NCBI RefSeq assembly: GCF_039904985.1
Contig: NZ_CP157005.1
Coordinates: forward strand, 3,491,501 to 3,555,500
Direction: 5' to 3'
DNA: 64,000 nt
Source: Methylomonas sp. AM2-LC
GTDB lineage: Bacteria > Pseudomonadota > Gammaproteobacteria > Methylococcales > Methylomonadaceae
In this document: piece after piece, positions 46,932 through 56,570 of the stretch
Position numbering within the stretch: position 1 is the first letter of the stretch
Layout of the letters: every line of letters starts with the position of its first letter
Position numbers and translations under genes: made by a program
Notes under the pieces: generated by a model
Seen by the model: only the letters and a program-made list of their open reading frames with translations
Told to the model about the DNA's origin: nothing
The model's database searches: none

Positions 46932-47594
46932 TTAGTAAGCCCATTCACGTACTTGCTGTCCATTCAACCAGTAGAATCGTAGTTTCGATTTGGTTCGTCC
47001 ATATTGAGATAACATTGCATCATCATTTTCATCAGATGTTGCTTTTCTACCAAGCTGATCTTTATCAAGACCAAATACAGATTGCGCTGCAGGCCCTATC
47101 GGGACAACACAATATACGCGAGCATATACTTCGATTTTTAAACCATGTTTGGTAAACATTCGTTTATGGAATTTTGAACCATAACTGTCTGCCGAATTGG
47201 TTACTCGAATATCATTAGCGGAACCTAAATCTCGACCTGCTTCACAAGCTAAAATACTAACCATTTTTACTGCAGGCAAACCACAACCAACCAGAAAGTC
47301 GACTGAAAAATCTGCAGTCCAGTCCGCTACTTTTTGTGATTGCCAATCCCCGTGACCTTGGATATATACCCGTGATTTAGAAGTCAGTTTGCTAAGCTCG
47401 TGTTTAAGACTTTTAAGCTGAAAGTGTCCAGTAATATTACCAAAAAAGCCGTTCCACATAGGTAAGGTTACGATATGAGATTTTAATCCTTTACTGATAG
47501 CTCTATTATTAATTGCTTTGGCATTATCAGTAATCAGTTTATCTGATGAGTCTCCACATAAAAATTGAATAATGAGTTGTCGATCATAAGCCAT
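46932..47594 (-). CDS. Unknown protein with possible clan CD cysteine peptidase motif
   Basis: A 220-residue protein with no signal and no close family that I recognise. It has the pair RVYIQGHGDW (His81) and VKMVSILACEAG (Cys117). A beta strand ending in a His-Gly followed by a second strand ending in a Cys is the catalytic layout of clan CD peptidases (caspase, gingipain, C80 self-cleaving toxin domains). The His-Cys spacing of 36 residues is short for known C80 domains, so this is a suggestion. It converges with the FUSC gene. Confidence 0.5.
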   Translation of the reverse strand: MAYDRQLIIQFLCGDSSDKLITDNAKAINNRAISKGLKSHIVTLPMWNGFFGNITGHFQLKSLKHELSKLTSKSRVYIQGHGDWQSQKVADWTADFSVDFLVGCGLPAVKMVSILACEAGRDLGSANDIRVTNSADSYGSKFHKRMFTKHGLKIEVYARVYCVVPIGPAAQSVFGLDKDQLGRKATSDENDDAMLSQYGRTKSKLRFYWLNGQQVREWAY

Positions 47595-48042
47595 ATTATT
47601 AACCCATAAAATAATTGCAAAATACTATTAGGTACAGGCTACAAAAGCCCATTCTCTTTAACAAAACTCTACTACTTTACTCATTGACCCTATTTGAAGT
47701 GGTCATTATTCATTAAATTTTTAGTCCTAATCCTTTAGAAGGTAGTTAAAATTGCAGAGCAGCCTACTATAGACTATTGAAATAGTCAAAAAGCAAAGCA
47801 GTAAAAGGAAAACTCCAGACAGTTTCCCCATAATGTATGAAACTTGAAAACCCTAAATTGCTATATTCGATCTTCAATCAGTAAGGCGCACACTGTAAAT
47901 AGTCTGCTGTAACTTGTTTCTTAACGGGAAGATAAGGCAAGCGATGCTGCATAGCGTTATAATATTAATATCGTATTTTGTGTGCCTTTCGATTTAGTGC
48001 ACAAATCAGTACATCACTCTTACATTTTAAAACGCAATACAC
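47595..48042. other. Intergenic region upstream of prfC
   Basis: 448 bases, AT-rich. TATAAT at 47958-47963 is a candidate -10 for prfC, with no good -35. A short dyad, GACTATTGAAATAGTC at about 47771-47786, is the only structure. No gene supported. Confidence 0.4.
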
Positions 48043-49617
48043 ATGCAACTCACCGAAACAAACAGACGACGCACATTTGCCATTATTTCTCATCCAGACG
48101 CCGGCAAGACGACTATCACCGAAAAATTGCTGTTGTTTGGGGGTGCTATACAGTTGGCGGGATCGGTAAAAGGACGTAAGGCTGCGCGCCATGCTACTTC
48201 CGACTGGATGGAAATGGAAAAAGAGCGTGGTATTTCTGTCACAACCTCTGTTATGCAGTTTGAACATAACGACTGCATTATTAATCTATTAGATACACCG
48301 GGGCATGAAGACTTTTCGGAAGATACCTATCGTACCTTAACGGCGGTGGATTCTGCACTGATGGTGATTGATGTTGCCAAAGGTGTTGAAGATAGAACCA
48401 TTAAATTGATGGAAGTGTGCCGCCTGCGAGATACACCGATTTTAACTTTTATCAATAAAATGGATCGCGAGGGCCGTGAACCCATTGAATTACTGGACGA
48501 AGTTGAAACAGTATTAAAAATACAGTGCGCACCAATGACTTGGCCTATTGGCATGGGCAAACGCTTTAAAGGTGTTTATCAACTGTATAAAGACGAAATT
48601 TTGCTGTTCAGCGCTCAACACGGTGGACGTATTGCCAAAGCGGAAATCATTAATGGTCTGGACAATCCAAAACTGGACGAGCTAATAGGTGATCAGGCCG
48701 CTGAATTGCGCGAAGAAATTGAGTTAGTGAAAGGTGCCAGTCATGAATTTGATTTGCAAAAATATTTGGCAGGCGAACAAACCCCGGTGTTTTTTGGTTC
48801 GGCCATCAACAATTTTGGCATTATTGAGTTGTTGGATGCGTTTGCCGAATATGCACCTGGCCCTAGACCACGCCAGGCAGAGCAACGCGAAGTACAGCCT
48901 GATGAGGAAAAATTTACCGGCTTTGTGTTTAAAATACAAGCAAATATGGACCCGGCACATCGAGATCGGGTGGCATTTATGCGCATCTGCTCGGGCAAAT
49001 TTGATACCGGTATGAAGATGAACCATGTGCGTATTGGCAAAAACATTCAGGTAGCTAACGCGATTACTTTTCAGGCAGATAGCCGTACCAATGTTGAGGA
49101 AGCTTATCCCGGCGATATTATTGGCTTGCACAACCACGGTACTATTCAGGTGGGCGATACTTTTACCCAGGGCGAAACCTTAAAGTTTGGCGGTATTCCC
49201 TATTTTGCACCTGAGCTATTTCGGCGCGTGGTTTTAAAAGATCCGTTACGGGCCAAAGCCTTGCAAAAAGGTTTGATTCAGTTAACGGAGGAAGGAGCTA
49301 CGCAGTTATTCCGTCCGCTACGCAATAACGATTTGATTTTGGGCGCGGTGGGGGTTTTGCAGTTTGATGTAACAGCACATCGCTTAAAAAGCGAATATAA
49401 CGTGGAATGCGTTTACGATGCCATTGCCATTAATACAGTACGCTGGGTTACTGCCAAAAATCCAGCCAAACTGGAAGAGTTTAGAAACAAGGCATTTGAT
49501 AATTTAGCGGAAGACGGTGGCGGGTTTTTGGTGTATGTTGCCAACAGCCGGGTTAATCTACAATTGACAGAAGAACGCTGGCCGGATATTCATTTTAGTG
49601 CTACCCGAGAATTGTAA
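48043..49617 (+). CDS. prfC: Peptide chain release factor 3
   Basis: GTPase that recycles RF1/RF2 from the ribosome. 524 residues. G1 is [18 protein letters not shown]; switch region [13 protein letters not shown]3 [17 protein letters not shown]4 [12 protein letters not shown]; domain II and III ([32 protein letters not shown]) are as in E. coli RF3. No ribosome site stands out before ATG 48043. Single gene, followed by the TonB-like gene 90 bases later. Confidence 0.97.
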   Translation: MQLTETNRRRTFAIISHPDAGKTTITEKLLLFGGAIQLAGSVKGRKAARHATSDWMEMEKERGISVTTSVMQFEHNDCIINLLDTPGHEDFSEDTYRTLTAVDSALMVIDVAKGVEDRTIKLMEVCRLRDTPILTFINKMDREGREPIELLDEVETVLKIQCAPMTWPIGMGKRFKGVYQLYKDEILLFSAQHGGRIAKAEIINGLDNPKLDELIGDQAAELREEIELVKGASHEFDLQKYLAGEQTPVFFGSAINNFGIIELLDAFAEYAPGPRPRQAEQREVQPDEEKFTGFVFKIQANMDPAHRDRVAFMRICSGKFDTGMKMNHVRIGKNIQVANAITFQADSRTNVEEAYPGDIIGLHNHGTIQVGDTFTQGETLKFGGIPYFAPELFRRVVLKDPLRAKALQKGLIQLTEEGATQLFRPLRNNDLILGAVGVLQFDVTAHRLKSEYNVECVYDAIAINTVRWVTAKNPAKLEEFRNKAFDNLAEDGGGFLVYVANSRVNLQLTEERWPDIHFSATREL

Positions 49618-49707
49618 ACATTGTTTTTATTTGTGCATGCTGTCTGATTTTTACATTTTAAACTGGCACGCCTTCTATCTGTCTAACACAGGCTTGGGCG
49701 TTGCCAG

Positions 49708-50433
49708 ATGAAACGTTTGACAAAGAACCTGACCAGTAACTTGTCATACCCTGCCCTGCAGCCAGAACACTACGACAGAATGTTGTTTCTAGTGGCTTTG
49801 TTGGTATTACTATTGCACGTTTCAGTTTTCCTGGTGTATAAACAGTCAGCACAGCCGCAACCTGTTTCTGCGCAGGTAATGCCGTTTAAGCTGGAAGTGA
49901 GCATGATTCCAGAACCAGAAGCAAAACCCAGCGCTGCGGCACATACGCCAGAATTAAAACCACAACCTAAAGAGAAAGAAAAACCAAAACCTGTCACAGA
50001 AAAAAAGCCACCAGAGGCGCAAAAACCTGAAGATTTTGCCAGCCTTAAACAATTAATTGAAAACCAACCGCATAAAGAAGTAGCAAGGTCGGTGCAATAT
50101 CAGCCAGACTCGCGCTCAGTTAAAGCGGTTTCGTCGACACTGATACACCCCCGCCCCAAAAAACCTAATGCTATTGATAATTTTCCGGAAAGCGATGAGC
50201 ATAATGTCAGCCCGGAATATCCAGATGAAGCGGCTTTTTTAGGTTATCAGGGCACCGCTGTTATCAAAATTAATGTATCCGCAAAAGGTATGAGTAGCGG
50301 TGTAGAGCTGTTACACAGTAGCGGCCATAAAATGCTGGACGACTCGGCCGCTAAAGCACTTAAACTATGGAAGTTTACCCCTACCCATCAGCCTGACTCT
50401 GTAATTATTGTGGTTAATTACATTTTGCGATAG
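49708..50433 (+). CDS. TonB-like energy transducer
   Basis: 241 residues: a cytoplasmic N-terminus (about 24), one TM helix (MLFLVALLVLLLHVSVFLVY), a Pro/Lys/Glu-rich periplasmic spacer (70-115; KPQPKEKEKPKPVTEKKPP), and a C-terminal TonB domain (YPDEAAFLGYQGTAVIKINV; AAKALKLWKFTPTHQ). It couples proton motive force to outer-membrane receptors. No exbB/exbD in the window. The N-terminus has the SxxxH-like helix expected (LLLHVSVF). Confidence 0.9.
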   Translation: MKRLTKNLTSNLSYPALQPEHYDRMLFLVALLVLLLHVSVFLVYKQSAQPQPVSAQVMPFKLEVSMIPEPEAKPSAAAHTPELKPQPKEKEKPKPVTEKKPPEAQKPEDFASLKQLIENQPHKEVARSVQYQPDSRSVKAVSSTLIHPRPKKPNAIDNFPESDEHNVSPEYPDEAAFLGYQGTAVIKINVSAKGMSSGVELLHSSGHKMLDDSAAKALKLWKFTPTHQPDSVIIVVNYILR

Positions 50434-50550
50434 ATCATTTGCAGCCGTTCGTTATTTAGTAAAATCCTTATTTGTACTTCCCATAAGCAAGCCAATTTTT
50501 AGCGTTTACACGTTTTTAAGCTTTAAAGTTGGTATGTCATATTTATGGCT

Positions 50551-51324
50551 TTAAACGCAATCAGCAGCGTAAACGCGTATGGGTAAGTTATATCGGATTG
50601 CACCATTTTCGTTACGAGCATTAATTCCCAAAGCATTGATGCCAATGTCATTGATAATTAATTGCCGAATTAAGCTCACATCATTTGGATTTGGGAAAGA
50701 AGCCTGTAACAGTTCTTCTAATCCGATATCTACGCCATAATCTATATAACGTATGTTTTTTAAGCCTGAGCGATTTAACAAATCCACAAATTCTTCTTCG
50801 GTAAGCGCGTGATGATGAGAAGGGTCTCTAAGCTTTTCAAGCCGATCAAATGCTGCTGACCTTTCTGCCTGCATAATAACATCTGCAACCACCAGTCTAC
50901 CGCCGGGTTTGCAGACACGGTGCATTTCGGCCAATGTAGTTTCAGGGTCAAGTAGATGATGAAAGCTATAACGTGTAATGACTACGGAAAAGCTTTCCTC
51001 TGGAAAGGGCAAGGCTCCGGCATCCCCCTCAATCCAAGTCAAGTTTTCCTGAGCATTGTTGTCTTGTCTGTGTTTGGCTTCAGCCAACATGGCAGGCGTA
51101 ACATCCAAACCAGTGACGTGTTTGGCAATTTTTGCAAACTCACATGCCACAATTCCTGGTCCGCAGGCTAAGTCTAATACCGTATCAGAATTTTTGACAT
51201 CTGCAATTTCCAATAGTAATAAGATAGATTGCAAGTGGCCGGGTACTTGACCAAAAGGCGTTGCTTGCTTTGAGAATTGTTCAATAATAAGCTCTGCATG
51301 TTGTTTTACTTGGGCGGTGTTCAT
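50551..51324 (-). CDS. Class I SAM-dependent methyltransferase
   Basis: 257 residues from ATG 51322-51324 (the frame opens at a TTG 51327). Motif I is VLDLACGPGIVACEF, then VTGLDVTPAML and VVITRYSFHHLLDP, typical of UbiE/type-11 enzymes. Substrate unknown. Divergent from an AraC regulator whose start is 72 bases away, so probably regulated by it. Confidence 0.9.
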   Translation of the reverse strand: MNTAQVKQHAELIIEQFSKQATPFGQVPGHLQSILLLLEIADVKNSDTVLDLACGPGIVACEFAKIAKHVTGLDVTPAMLAEAKHRQDNNAQENLTWIEGDAGALPFPEESFSVVITRYSFHHLLDPETTLAEMHRVCKPGGRLVVADVIMQAERSAAFDRLEKLRDPSHHHALTEEEFVDLLNRSGLKNIRYIDYGVDIGLEELLQASFPNPNDVSLIRQLIINDIGINALGINARNENGAIRYNLPIRVYAADCV

Positions 51325-51396
51325 CAATTTTCCTGATTAATTAGCGAATGGTTATGATCTAATAATTCAAAATGACTATCTTTCGAAAAATTGACA

Positions 51397-52203
51397 ATGA
51401 ATAAGGGAAAACTGACAACTTTGCCTCCTGTTGAACTTGGCTATCGAATTTCGGTGGAACATCCGGTTATCCCATTACAGATGCAAGTTTCAAGAGCGGG
51501 TTGTGCGGCCCCGCATGCACATCCAAGGGGGCAATTGATTTACGCCAGTAGTGGTGTCATGCGAATTGTTTGTTCAGGTAATAGCTGGGTAACACCGCCA
51601 ACCCAAGCAGTGTGGATACCGGCAATGGTTGAACATGAAGTCTATTTTCCCGGCGATGTCACTATGTATAGCATGTTTATTGATCCTGGCTTTGCAGAAA
51701 GACTACCAAAATCGTGCATTGTGCTTAAGGTATCGACACTGCTACACGAATTGATTCAAAGAGCGGCAAACTATGGCGAGAATTATCGAATCAATGATAA
51801 TTGCTATCGGTTAATGATTGTGTTGATTGATGAAATTGCGCAAGCAGAAAGCACTGATATTCATTTGCCGTCTGCAAAAGATTTAAGACTGTTAAGAGTA
51901 TTGGACGCGCTTATGCTAAATCCTGATAAAAATCAGGGGCTGGAAGCGCTTGCCAAAATAGCAAATACCAGTAGCCGCACACTGGCTAGACTTTTTGTGA
52001 ATGAAACTGGACTCACCTTTGGACAATGGCGAAAACGATTAATATTGCACATTGCCTTATCACGTTTGGCAGAAGGCGAAAGTGTCACTCAGGTAGCCAT
52101 TGATTTAGGTTACGAAAGCATCAGTGCTTTTATTGATATGTTTCGTAGCACTTTAGGAAACACACCAGGACACTATTTTAAGAGTCAAAATCACACTGTG
52201 TAA
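51397..52203 (+). CDS. AraC-family transcriptional regulator
   Basis: 268 residues. An N-terminal cupin (ISVEHPVIPLQMQVSRAGCAAPHAHPRGQLIY) and two C-terminal helix-turn-helix motifs (QGLEALAKIANTSSRTLARLF; SVTQVAIDLGYESISAFIDMF). ATG 51397 is chosen over the TTG at 51391. It is divergent from the methyltransferase gene, the usual arrangement of regulator and target. The inducer is unknown. Confidence 0.93.
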   Translation: MNKGKLTTLPPVELGYRISVEHPVIPLQMQVSRAGCAAPHAHPRGQLIYASSGVMRIVCSGNSWVTPPTQAVWIPAMVEHEVYFPGDVTMYSMFIDPGFAERLPKSCIVLKVSTLLHELIQRAANYGENYRINDNCYRLMIVLIDEIAQAESTDIHLPSAKDLRLLRVLDALMLNPDKNQGLEALAKIANTSSRTLARLFVNETGLTFGQWRKRLILHIALSRLAEGESVTQVAIDLGYESISAFIDMFRSTLGNTPGHYFKSQNHTV

Positions 52204-52267
52204 ATTAATTGGCAGGCTTCCATACACATTTGACTAAACTAAGCGAAAATTATTACTCAAAATCTCA

Positions 52268-52783
52268 TCACTCACTTGGCACACGTTGATAGCGATACAG
52301 CATAAAACTATATATACCGCCATTAAACGTAGAACATAAAGCAGAACGGGAAAGCAAATCGTAGGTGCATTCAGATTTTCTATGCTCAACCAGCATTTTT
52401 TGTAATGCCTTTTCACCAAATTGCAAAAAATCTCCAGCGTCTTTATCGCCACGAGCAATGCCAACTAATAACCCAGGTGCATGATATATATCATCCGCAT
52501 GCGGCAAACCTTGTGGATCAATAAGCAAAGTGGCTGTCATAACATTATTGCTAAATGCATCTATCGATAAATGCGAATTAGGCAAAGACAATGCACATTT
52601 GGCGACTGTTTTTCCTTTAGTTTCAGCCGATTTTTCTTGTATGCATTTGGTTTTCTTCAAAATAGTGAAATTAGTTTTAACTGTTTGATCATATTTTTTC
52701 AGAAACTGGGTTATCGAGAGTGGTGTATCATCTGCGCAAACATTCCAGGATAACAAAACCAAAATCCAAACGATCAACTTCAT
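52268..52783 (-). CDS. Secreted hypothetical protein with Cys residues
   Basis: 171 residues: signal peptide (LIVWILVLLSWNVCA) and a mature domain with four conserved-looking cysteines (KTKCIQEKS, AKCALSL, SECTYDL, ALCSTF) and a Y/F-rich end. The Cys-rich, small periplasmic type with a TxCxxxLxG-like turn resembles Tai4/Rap1a immunity-type proteins only loosely. AAGGAG precedes the ATG. No effector gene is nearby, so the role is open. Confidence 0.6.
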   Translation of the reverse strand: MKLIVWILVLLSWNVCADDTPLSITQFLKKYDQTVKTNFTILKKTKCIQEKSAETKGKTVAKCALSLPNSHLSIDAFSNNVMTATLLIDPQGLPHADDIYHAPGLLVGIARGDKDAGDFLQFGEKALQKMLVEHRKSECTYDLLSRSALCSTFNGGIYSFMLYRYQRVPSE

Positions 52784-52864
52784 AAAATTTTTGCTCCTTA
52801 ATGATTAGCGCGATAAGCCTGGTTATAGAACATCCTGCATGCAGCTTGATGGACTAGACTTTCA

Positions 52865-53071
52865 TCAGTAATGCGGTGGTCTTTCGTCGGCCGATCCCAA
52901 TTCTCTGCCAGAATAAGCCAAGCTTTTGATCTTGTCATTTAATAATTTACAGGTTTCTTCCAGTTTAACGATTTGTTGCTGGTGACCAGCAACCACCTGA
53001 TTAAGGACTTGAATCAACTCTTCTTGATACGCCTGTTTTATTTCCAGCTCTATGATTCTTTCTTCGTTCAT
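52865..53071 (-). CDS. slyX: SlyX family protein
   Basis: 68 residues from ATG 53069-53071. A heptad coiled coil (ERIIELEIKQAYQEELIQVL, NQVVAGHQQQIVKLEETCKL) and the C-terminal ERPPHY tail that marks SlyX. Function in E. coli is not established. Length is normal. Confidence 0.92.
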   Translation of the reverse strand: MNEERIIELEIKQAYQEELIQVLNQVVAGHQQQIVKLEETCKLLNDKIKSLAYSGRELGSADERPPHY

Positions 53072-53201
53072 TGCCAACCTGTACTCTATATATTTAGTGT
53101 ATTTTAAACTAAAATGTTAAATAGTTTGCATTTCAAACTCCCCCGCTTTACTGATTCTCAGCTATGATTAGCTTAACACAATACATTGTAAGGACATGAC
53201 G

Positions 53202-53510
53202 ATGACTACTATTGCAGACCCAGTTATAGGCCGTTGGTACAAAGATTTTGAAAACAATCTCACATTCAAAGTGGTTGCCATTGAAGGGAATGATGAGTCG
53301 ATTGCCGTGCAGTATGCCAATGGCGATTTAGGTGAATACGATGGCGAGGCCTGGTATAACTCTACTTTCGATTACATTGAAGACCCGGAAGACTGGAGCG
53401 CCCCTTTTGATGAAATTGAACTTGATGATCTGGGGTATAGCGATACTGATCGTCATACTCGCGCGGATAGTGAAGATTTGGACATTAGTGACTTTCTGGA
53501 TGATGAGTAA
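53202..53510 (+). CDS. DUF6763 family acidic protein
   Basis: 102 residues from ATG 53202, very acidic: PVIGRWYKDFENNLTFKVVA, YANGDLGEYDGEAWYNS, and a final DISDFLDDE. ATG 53202 is preferred over 53196 because AAGGA (53190-53194) is then 7 bases away. The stop is 5 bases before the ATPase start, so it leads a tight four-gene unit. Role unknown. Confidence 0.8.
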   Translation: MTTIADPVIGRWYKDFENNLTFKVVAIEGNDESIAVQYANGDLGEYDGEAWYNSTFDYIEDPEDWSAPFDEIELDDLGYSDTDRHTRADSEDLDISDFLDDE

Positions 53511-53515
53511 AATTT

Positions 53516-54364
53516 ATGAAAATGACTCCGCAACAATTTTTGGACTGGGAATCCAAGAGTATTACCCTGCTGGCAATGTCGGGCGCAGGCAAAACCACGT
53601 TATCGAATAAACTTCCCAAAGATAAATGGTTTCATTATTCTGGCGACTACCGGATTGGTACCAAATACCTTGAAGAAGCCATTCTGGATAATATTAAACA
53701 ACAAGCCATGGGCGTTCCATTTTTACGGGATTTACTAAAATCAGATTCGATTTATATTTGCAGTAATATCACGGTGGAAAATTTGGCACCTGTTTCCAGT
53801 TTTCTGGGCAAAATTGGTAATCCAAACCTGGGTGGTTTATCGTTGGCGGAGTTTAAGCGCCGCCAAGCTTTACATCATCAAGCAGAAATTAATGCTATGA
53901 ATGATGTACCTGAATTTATTCATAAAGCAGAAGCCATTTATGGTTACAAGCATTTTATAAACGATGCAGGCGGCAGTGTTTGCGAACTGGATAACCCAGA
54001 AGTACTGGCAACGCTGGCCGAGCATACCGTGCTGGTTTACATTAAAATTCCGGAATCTCTAGAGCAAACCATCATAGACCGCGCCAAACTGGATCCCAAA
54101 CCACTTTACTACCGTCCGGCATTTGTCGACGAAAAACTGCACGACTTTATGCAAATTAATGGCTATAGCTCTACCGATGAAATAAACCCAGATGCTTTTG
54201 TGAGCTGGGTATTTCCGCAGCTATTTAAATCGCGCGTTCCCCGCTACGAAGCTATCGCACAACAGTATGGTTACACTGTCAGTGCGGAAGCAGTTGCCAA
54301 AGTCACTAGCGAAGAGGATTTTATGGCTCTGATAGCTGATGCAATGGCGCACCAACACGTATAA
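53516..54364 (+). CDS. P-loop ATPase or kinase-like protein
   Basis: 282 residues with a Walker A motif ITLLAMSGAGKTTLS near residue 20-30, a Walker B/kinase-like tail and conserved FHYSGDYRIGTKYLEEAILDN. The overall look is that of a small-molecule kinase (adenylate/shikimate-type fold), but the substrate is not recognised. It is second in the tight unit with metA 5 bases downstream. Confidence 0.8.
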   Translation: MKMTPQQFLDWESKSITLLAMSGAGKTTLSNKLPKDKWFHYSGDYRIGTKYLEEAILDNIKQQAMGVPFLRDLLKSDSIYICSNITVENLAPVSSFLGKIGNPNLGGLSLAEFKRRQALHHQAEINAMNDVPEFIHKAEAIYGYKHFINDAGGSVCELDNPEVLATLAEHTVLVYIKIPESLEQTIIDRAKLDPKPLYYRPAFVDEKLHDFMQINGYSSTDEINPDAFVSWVFPQLFKSRVPRYEAIAQQYGYTVSAEAVAKVTSEEDFMALIADAMAHQHV

Positions 54365-54369
54365 CTGAA

Positions 54370-55434
54370 ATGCCCCTAGTTGCACATACCGCATTACCTA
54401 CTTTTCAACGTTTACAGGAAGAAGGCGAAGAAATTCTTTCTGCCGAACGCGCTGAACATCAATCCATCCGTGAACTACATATCGGCTTATTAAATCTGAT
54501 GCCGGATGCTGCATTGGAAGCCACTGAAAGACAGTTTTTTCGGCTGGTAGGCGCATGTAATCAAATTGCGCAATTCCATGTACATCCTTTTACTATAGAA
54601 GGCTTACCAAGAGGTACGCAGGCGCAGGAACATATTAATAAATATTATGAGTCCTTCGCACAAATCAGAGAGGATGGTCTGGATGCGCTTGTCATTAGTG
54701 GCGCTAACGTTACCAAAGCACATTTACAGGAAGAAGCATTCTGGGAACCTTTAATTGAAGTGTTTACCTGGGCAAACGAAAATGTCACCTCCATTTTATG
54801 CTCGTGTCTGGCTACCCATGCTGTATTTCAGTACTGCTATGGTATTGAACGCAGCCGTTTGCCTGATAAACGTTGGGGTGTGTTTTCACACAAAGTGATA
54901 GACCGCTCTCATCCGTTAATGGCTGAAATTAACACTCGCTTTGATGTTCCACATTCGCGCTACAACGAAATTTTTCAGACGGATATGGAAAAATTTGGCC
55001 TGAAAATATTAGTGGCCAGTAAAGAAGCCGGAGTACATCTAGCTGTATCGCCCGATGGCTTTCGTATTGTTTATTTTCAAGGACATCCAGAGTACGACGA
55101 CATTAGCTTACTTAAAGAGTATAAACGCGAAGTGTTACGCTATTATCGTTACGAACGCGAGGATTACCCGCCCTACCCTGCGCATTATTTTGATACTGAG
55201 GTGCAGCAACTGTTAAGCGATTATTGCCACGAAGTAAACTATGCCAAACAGCACGGCACAGATCTGGCACGCATGCCTGAAGACCAGATCATCAAACACC
55301 TAGATAATACTTGGCGTGATTCGGCCAAGGCGGTATTTAACAATTGGCTGGGCAAAGTTTATCAAATTACCAACGAAGATCGTCGCCTACCTTTTATGGA
55401 CGATATAGACCCAAATAATCCACTGGGGCTATAA
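54370..55434 (+). CDS. metA: Homoserine O-acyltransferase, MetA family
   Basis: First committed enzyme of methionine synthesis from homoserine. 354 residues of the glutamine amidotransferase-like fold: LHIGLLNLMPDAALEATERQF, nucleophile Cys146 in SCLATHAVFQYCYGI, His239 and Glu241 in YFQGHPEYDD. In E. coli MetA position 111 (Gly for succinyl-CoA, Glu for acetyl-CoA) decides the acyl donor; the aligned residue here is Thr115, so the donor cannot be predicted. The stop directly abuts the deaminase ATG. Confidence 0.9.
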   Translation: MPLVAHTALPTFQRLQEEGEEILSAERAEHQSIRELHIGLLNLMPDAALEATERQFFRLVGACNQIAQFHVHPFTIEGLPRGTQAQEHINKYYESFAQIREDGLDALVISGANVTKAHLQEEAFWEPLIEVFTWANENVTSILCSCLATHAVFQYCYGIERSRLPDKRWGVFSHKVIDRSHPLMAEINTRFDVPHSRYNEIFQTDMEKFGLKILVASKEAGVHLAVSPDGFRIVYFQGHPEYDDISLLKEYKREVLRYYRYEREDYPPYPAHYFDTEVQQLLSDYCHEVNYAKQHGTDLARMPEDQIIKHLDNTWRDSAKAVFNNWLGKVYQITNEDRRLPFMDDIDPNNPLGL

Positions 55435-55899
55435 ATGCATGCATTTTTTTTACAACAGGCAGTGGAACTGGCAAGTAATAATGTCAGCGAAGGCGGCGGA
55501 CCTTTTGGTGCCTTGGTGGTTAAAAACCAGCAAATTATTGCTGCCAGTGGTAATCGGGTCAGTGCCAATCAAGACCCTACCGCACATGCAGAAATTATGG
55601 CGATTAGGAAAGCCTGCCTGGTATTACAGGATTTCCAGCTAACGAACTGTACCCTCTATACCAGTTGCGAACCCTGCCCAATGTGTCTGGGCGCTATTTA
55701 TTGGGCGCGACTTTCTGCTGTTTATTATGCTTGTGACCGTTTACATGCCTCTGCAGCAGGATTTGACGATGGTTTTATTTATGACGAAATACCCAAGTTA
55801 CCGGCAGAACGAACTATAGGTATGTATTATTTAGAAACAACTAACCCCGAACAACCTTTTAAAACCTGGCAGAGTTTAACCCATAAAATTTGTTATTAA
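55435..55899 (+). CDS. Nucleoside/guanine deaminase
   Basis: Cytidine deaminase-fold zinc enzyme, 154 residues. Zinc ligands: His51 in TAHAEIMAI with catalytic Glu53, and Cys81/Cys84 in CEPCPMCLGAIYW. Absence of an anticodon-binding tail and the C-terminal FKTW.. fit guanine deaminase (GuaD) better than TadA, but other substrates are possible. The ATG is the very next base after the metA stop. Confidence 0.9.
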   Translation: MHAFFLQQAVELASNNVSEGGGPFGALVVKNQQIIAASGNRVSANQDPTAHAEIMAIRKACLVLQDFQLTNCTLYTSCEPCPMCLGAIYWARLSAVYYACDRLHASAAGFDDGFIYDEIPKLPAERTIGMYYLETTNPEQPFKTWQSLTHKICY

Positions 55900-55913
55900 A
55901 GCTTATCCTTTAT

Positions 55914-56570
55914 TTAACGCACAACCAGTTGGTAAACCTGTTCGTGCAACGAACTCAGACCGCGTTGTTTAAAGTGCAGTTCTTGCTGAAGTACGTCTTC
56001 GCTGGTTAACTTATTCACACTGCACCATTTACCATACAAAAAGTCGACTTCTGTGCTGAGGACACTAAACGGTGGTCCAGTCATTTCATGCTGCTCATAA
56101 ACAAAGGTAACCAGCAAAATTTGCTGCCCAGACTCCAGCAATGACGAGAGATGATAAACATAATCAAGACGCATTTCCGGCGGTAAAGCAACCAAAGACG
56201 CTCTATCATAAACGGCATCAATATGCCCCAGTTGAGCAGAACTCAGGTCAAAAAAATCAGCGCAATAGAGCTGCAACCCATCAATCTCATACAGTAACAC
56301 TTCTCCCTGACGACGAATGGTAGGGTGTAAATTATTTTCCGCGAAAAACGCTGCGACCGCCACAGGACTTAATTCTGCTGCAACCACTTGATAACCTTGG
56401 GCCAATAGCCAGAGCATATCATTGCTCTTACCACATAAGGGTACAAACACCCGACTGCCTGGTTTAAGTGACAGTGTGGACCAGAAGCGTTGTAAATAGG
56501 GGTTTACTTGATGATTATGAAAACCAATTTGATTTTGATCCCATCGTTGATGCCAGAAATCATGTTGCAT
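55914..56570 (-). CDS. tpm: Thiopurine S-methyltransferase
   Basis: 218 residues. TPMT landmarks: FWHQRWDQNQIGFHNHQVN, RVFVPLCGKSNDMLWLLAQGY, AVYDRASLVALPPEMR, and LVTFVYEQHEMTGPPFSV. In bacteria it methylates thiopurines and often tellurite/selenite. Convergent with the deaminase gene (14 bases apart). Confidence 0.94.
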   Translation of the reverse strand: MQHDFWHQRWDQNQIGFHNHQVNPYLQRFWSTLSLKPGSRVFVPLCGKSNDMLWLLAQGYQVVAAELSPVAVAAFFAENNLHPTIRRQGEVLLYEIDGLQLYCADFFDLSSAQLGHIDAVYDRASLVALPPEMRLDYVYHLSSLLESGQQILLVTFVYEQHEMTGPPFSVLSTEVDFLYGKWCSVNKLTSEDVLQQELHFKQRGLSSLHEQVYQLVVR

